Assembly: GCA_046594105.1 (NCBI GenBank)
Contig: JBKJQB010000134.1
Span: forward strand, 1-7,532
DNA: 7,532 bases
Direction of reading: 5' to 3'
Source: JBDSGC01 sp046594105
GTDB lineage: Bacteria; Acidobacteriota; Thermoanaerobaculia; Gp7-AA8
A model generated the notes under the pieces. The model was not told where the DNA came from and did not search any database. It saw only the letters and a program-made list of their open reading frames with translations. Shown piece after piece: positions 6,436 to 7,532 of the stretch. The position numbers and the translations under genes were made by a program. Position 1 is the first letter of the stretch. The number at the start of each line of letters is the position of its first letter.

Positions 6436-6449
6436 GCCGGCGGACCGGC
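6436..6449. other. Small hairpin in the gap between the hydratase and carboxylase genes
   Basis: GCCGG-CGGA-CCGGC (6436-6449) is a 5-bp GC stem with a 4-base loop within the 91 bases separating the two minus-strand genes. It is too short and lacks a T-run to be called a terminator. The genes are probably co-transcribed, although this gap is wider than is usual in tight operons. Confidence 0.3.
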
Positions 6450-6479
6450 CTGCAGGATGCCGACGTTCCGAGAGGCGTT

Positions 6480-7262
6480 TCACTTGATCCATGGAGCTTT
6501 TTCCTTTTTCAAGAATGCGCCCATTCCGGCCTGACCCTCTTCGCTGACGCGGCGCGTGGCGATGGCGTCGATGGTGTAGGGAATCGCTTCGGTCAGGGTG
6601 TGGCCGGCGACATGCGCGATGAGTTTCTTGCACTCGCGCACTGCCTCCGGGCCGGAGCTCCTGATCTGCTGCAGCACGTCCTCCACTGCGGCGTCGAGCG
6701 CGGAGGGATCGTCGACCACACGATGGACCAGTCCGATGCTCATGGCCCGCTCGGCGTCGAAGCGCTCGCCGGTGAGGAACAGCGCGCGCGCATGGGTCTC
6801 ACCGATCTTGGCGATCACGTACGGCGAGATCACCGCCGGCAGGATCCCCAGCTTTACCTCGGACAAGCCAAATTTCGTTTCCGCCGAGGCGATGGCGATG
6901 TCGGCGACCGCGACCAGACCCACTCCCCCGCCGATCGCCGCACCCTGAACGCGGGCGATCACCGGCAGCGGGCATTCGTTGAGGAGCGCATACATCTTCG
7001 CCAGGCGCGAGGAGTCGCGGATGTTCTCCTCGCGGGTGTAGGAGACCATGCGCGACATCCATCCGAGGTCGGCACCGGCGCAGAAGTTCGCCCCGGTCCC
7101 GCGCAGCACGACGGCTCGCGCATCGCGGTCGCCGAGGCTCTCGAAGAGATCGATGGCCTCGCCGATCAACTCGTCGTTGAAGGCGTTGGCGACCTCGGGA
7201 CGGTTCAGGGAAACGGTCAAGATGCCGTCCGCCTCGTCGACCAGCAGAGTCTTGTAAGTCAT
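6480..7262 (-). CDS. Enoyl-CoA hydratase/isomerase family protein, probable methylglutaconyl-CoA hydratase (LiuC/AUH-like)
   Basis: Soluble crotonase-fold enzyme, 260 residues, which is full length for the family. It likely adds water to 3-methylglutaconyl-CoA to give HMG-CoA in leucine and isovalerate breakdown. The oxyanion-hole segments are FCAGADLGWM (60-69) and GAAIGGGVGL (107-116). The DLxWM motif is typical of bacterial methylglutaconyl-CoA hydratases. The second catalytic glutamate of crotonases is present as E135 in FGLSEVKLG (131-139). The position of the first holds glycine (G115 in GGGVGL), as I recall being usual in this subfamily. ISPYV (145-149) is another subfamily-like stretch. 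The C-terminus ends in FLKKEKAPWIK, typical of enoyl-CoA hydratases. The start ATG at 7262 gives the canonical MTYKTLLVD opening, without an obvious Shine-Dalgarno. Upstream of the carboxylase on the same strand, it appears to be the first gene of the pair. A general enoyl-CoA hydratase is the alternative. Confidence 0.9.
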   Translation of the reverse strand: MTYKTLLVDEADGILTVSLNRPEVANAFNDELIGEAIDLFESLGDRDARAVVLRGTGANFCAGADLGWMSRMVSYTREENIRDSSRLAKMYALLNECPLPVIARVQGAAIGGGVGLVAVADIAIASAETKFGLSEVKLGILPAVISPYVIAKIGETHARALFLTGERFDAERAMSIGLVHRVVDDPSALDAAVEDVLQQIRSSGPEAVRECKKLIAHVAGHTLTEAIPYTIDAIATRRVSEEGQAGMGAFLKKEKAPWIK

Positions 7263-7271
7263 GCCCGGCGC

Positions 7272-7277
7272 ATTGTA
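7272..7277 (-). promoter_or_regulatory. TACAAT -10-like box next to the hydratase start codon
   Basis: Minus-strand TACAAT at 7277-7272 differs from TATAAT at one base and ends 9 bases before the ATG. No good -35 hexamer is seen at 16-18 bases upstream, and no Shine-Dalgarno lies between it and the ATG. If used, transcription would start at or within a few bases of the start codon, giving a nearly leaderless message. Confidence 0.35.
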
Positions 7278-7286
7278 GTTCGACGC

Positions 7287-7335
7287 TCATCCTGGGCGAC
7301 GGAACCGCGCAAGAGAGAGAGAACCCGGTCGAAGG
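7287..7335. repeat. Dispersed TCATCCTGAGC repeat, copy 2
   Basis: TCATCCTGGGC (7287-7297) followed by GAGAGAGAGAACCCGG (7313-7328) parallels the copy at 4346-4404. The first block also has an imperfect inverted partner downstream, CCTGGGCGA (7291-7299) with TCGCTCAGG (7362-7370), one mismatch. The element lies in the upstream region of the hydratase gene. Confidence 0.5.
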
Positions 7336-7366
7336 CAAAGCGCTTGCGGCGCGATTGACCTTCGCT

Positions 7367-7528
7367 CAGGACTTCAGTCGGTTTGATGTCGCTAAGAGTC
7401 CCGGAGGGACGATTGAACTTAGCCCAGGACTTCAGTCCTGGGTTATGTGGCAGAAGCGTCTCCTGAGTCCCGGAGGGACGATTGAAGCCGTCTGATCAGG
7501 AACATTTTCAATCGTCCCTACGGGACTC
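7367..7528. repeat. Alternating array of two short hairpin repeat families (REP-like)
   Basis: Family A is a 22-base unit with core GTCCCGGAGGGAC followed by GATTGAA. Identical copies are at 7396-7417 and 7465-7486. A third at 7507-7528 is inverted with one substitution (core GTCCCGTAGGGAC as read on the minus strand). Each forms a 5-bp stem with a 3-base loop. Family B is CCCAGGACTTCAGTCCTGGG-like: a full hairpin at 7423-7442 and a partial 13-base match (CAGGACTTCAGTC) at 7367-7379. The order is B-partial, A, B, A, A-inverted. The last two A copies could also pair with each other as a 22-bp stem. The array resembles REP/BIME-type intergenic repeats and may continue beyond the window. Confidence 0.8.
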
Positions 7529-7532
7529 CGTT

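Noticed and set aside
5057..6487. 476-codon open frame on the plus strand opposite the biotin carboxylase gene
   Set aside because: It mirrors a gene with complete catalytic residues, has no recognisable domain, and long antisense frames are expected in GC-rich coding DNA.
6385..6633. Minus-strand 82-codon frame bridging the hydratase and carboxylase genes
   Set aside because: It largely overlaps the hydratase 3' end in another frame and has no motif. Its overlap with the carboxylase start is probably coincidental.
6912..6930. Apparent loss of a catalytic glutamate (G115) in the hydratase
   Set aside because: Bacterial methylglutaconyl-CoA hydratase-like proteins commonly have GGGVGL here, as far as I recall, and the other glutamate (E135) is kept. 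It is not evidence of inactivation.
6312..7358. 348-codon plus-strand open frame opposite the hydratase gene
   Set aside because: It is an antisense shadow. The minus-strand crotonase motifs are full length and in order.
7396..7528. Possible CRISPR array from the repeated GTCCCGGAGGGAC units
   Set aside because: There are only three copies, one inverted, with unequal spacing (69 bases, then 42) and another repeat family in between. No cas genes are seen.

Overview
The window holds six protein-coding genes in two convergent blocks, separated by a 574-base intergenic stretch full of inverted repeats. The DNA is GC-rich. Dispersed palindromic intergenic repeats, including a GTCCCGGAGGGAC hairpin family alternating with a CCCAGGACTTCAGTCCTGGG hairpin, are a style I associate with Acidobacteriota and related GC-rich soil or environmental phyla. 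That assignment is an inference from memory of such repeats and is not proven by any gene here.

Left block (plus strand, 1-4326): a complete BMP-type ABC importer of the BmpA/YufN, YufO, YufP, YufQ kind, associated with nucleosides or related ribosides. It runs substrate-binding protein (N-terminus probably cut by the window edge), a double ATPase with two nucleotide-binding domains, permease 1 and permease 2. The last three genes are translationally coupled by 4-base overlaps (ATGA and GTGA). The binding-protein gene is separated from the ATPase gene by 127 bases carrying a 24-bp perfect palindrome and a second partial copy of it.

Middle (4327-4900): no convincing gene. It contains a dispersed-repeat copy with a hairpin that could end leftward transcripts, a very large composite inverted repeat with 86-base arms (4416-4625), a short signal-peptide-like reading frame that runs into the repeats, and a 20-bp palindrome just beyond the carboxylase stop codon.

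Right block (minus strand, 7262 to 4901): an enoyl-CoA hydratase/isomerase of the methylglutaconyl-CoA hydratase (LiuC/AUH-like) type, then a biotin carboxylase subunit of an acyl-CoA carboxylase. The pair fits leucine/isovalerate breakdown: the carboxylase makes methylglutaconyl-CoA from methylcrotonyl-CoA and the hydratase converts it to HMG-CoA. The carboxylase ends right after its biotin carboxylase domain. Neither a biotin carrier domain nor a carboxyltransferase gene is visible, so those parts must be encoded elsewhere.

Right edge (7263-7532): upstream region of the hydratase gene, with a TACAAT -10-like box very close to the start codon and an alternating array of two short hairpin repeat families.

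I do not see a clearly new biological system. The genes are ordinary, and the structured repeats are the most unusual content.
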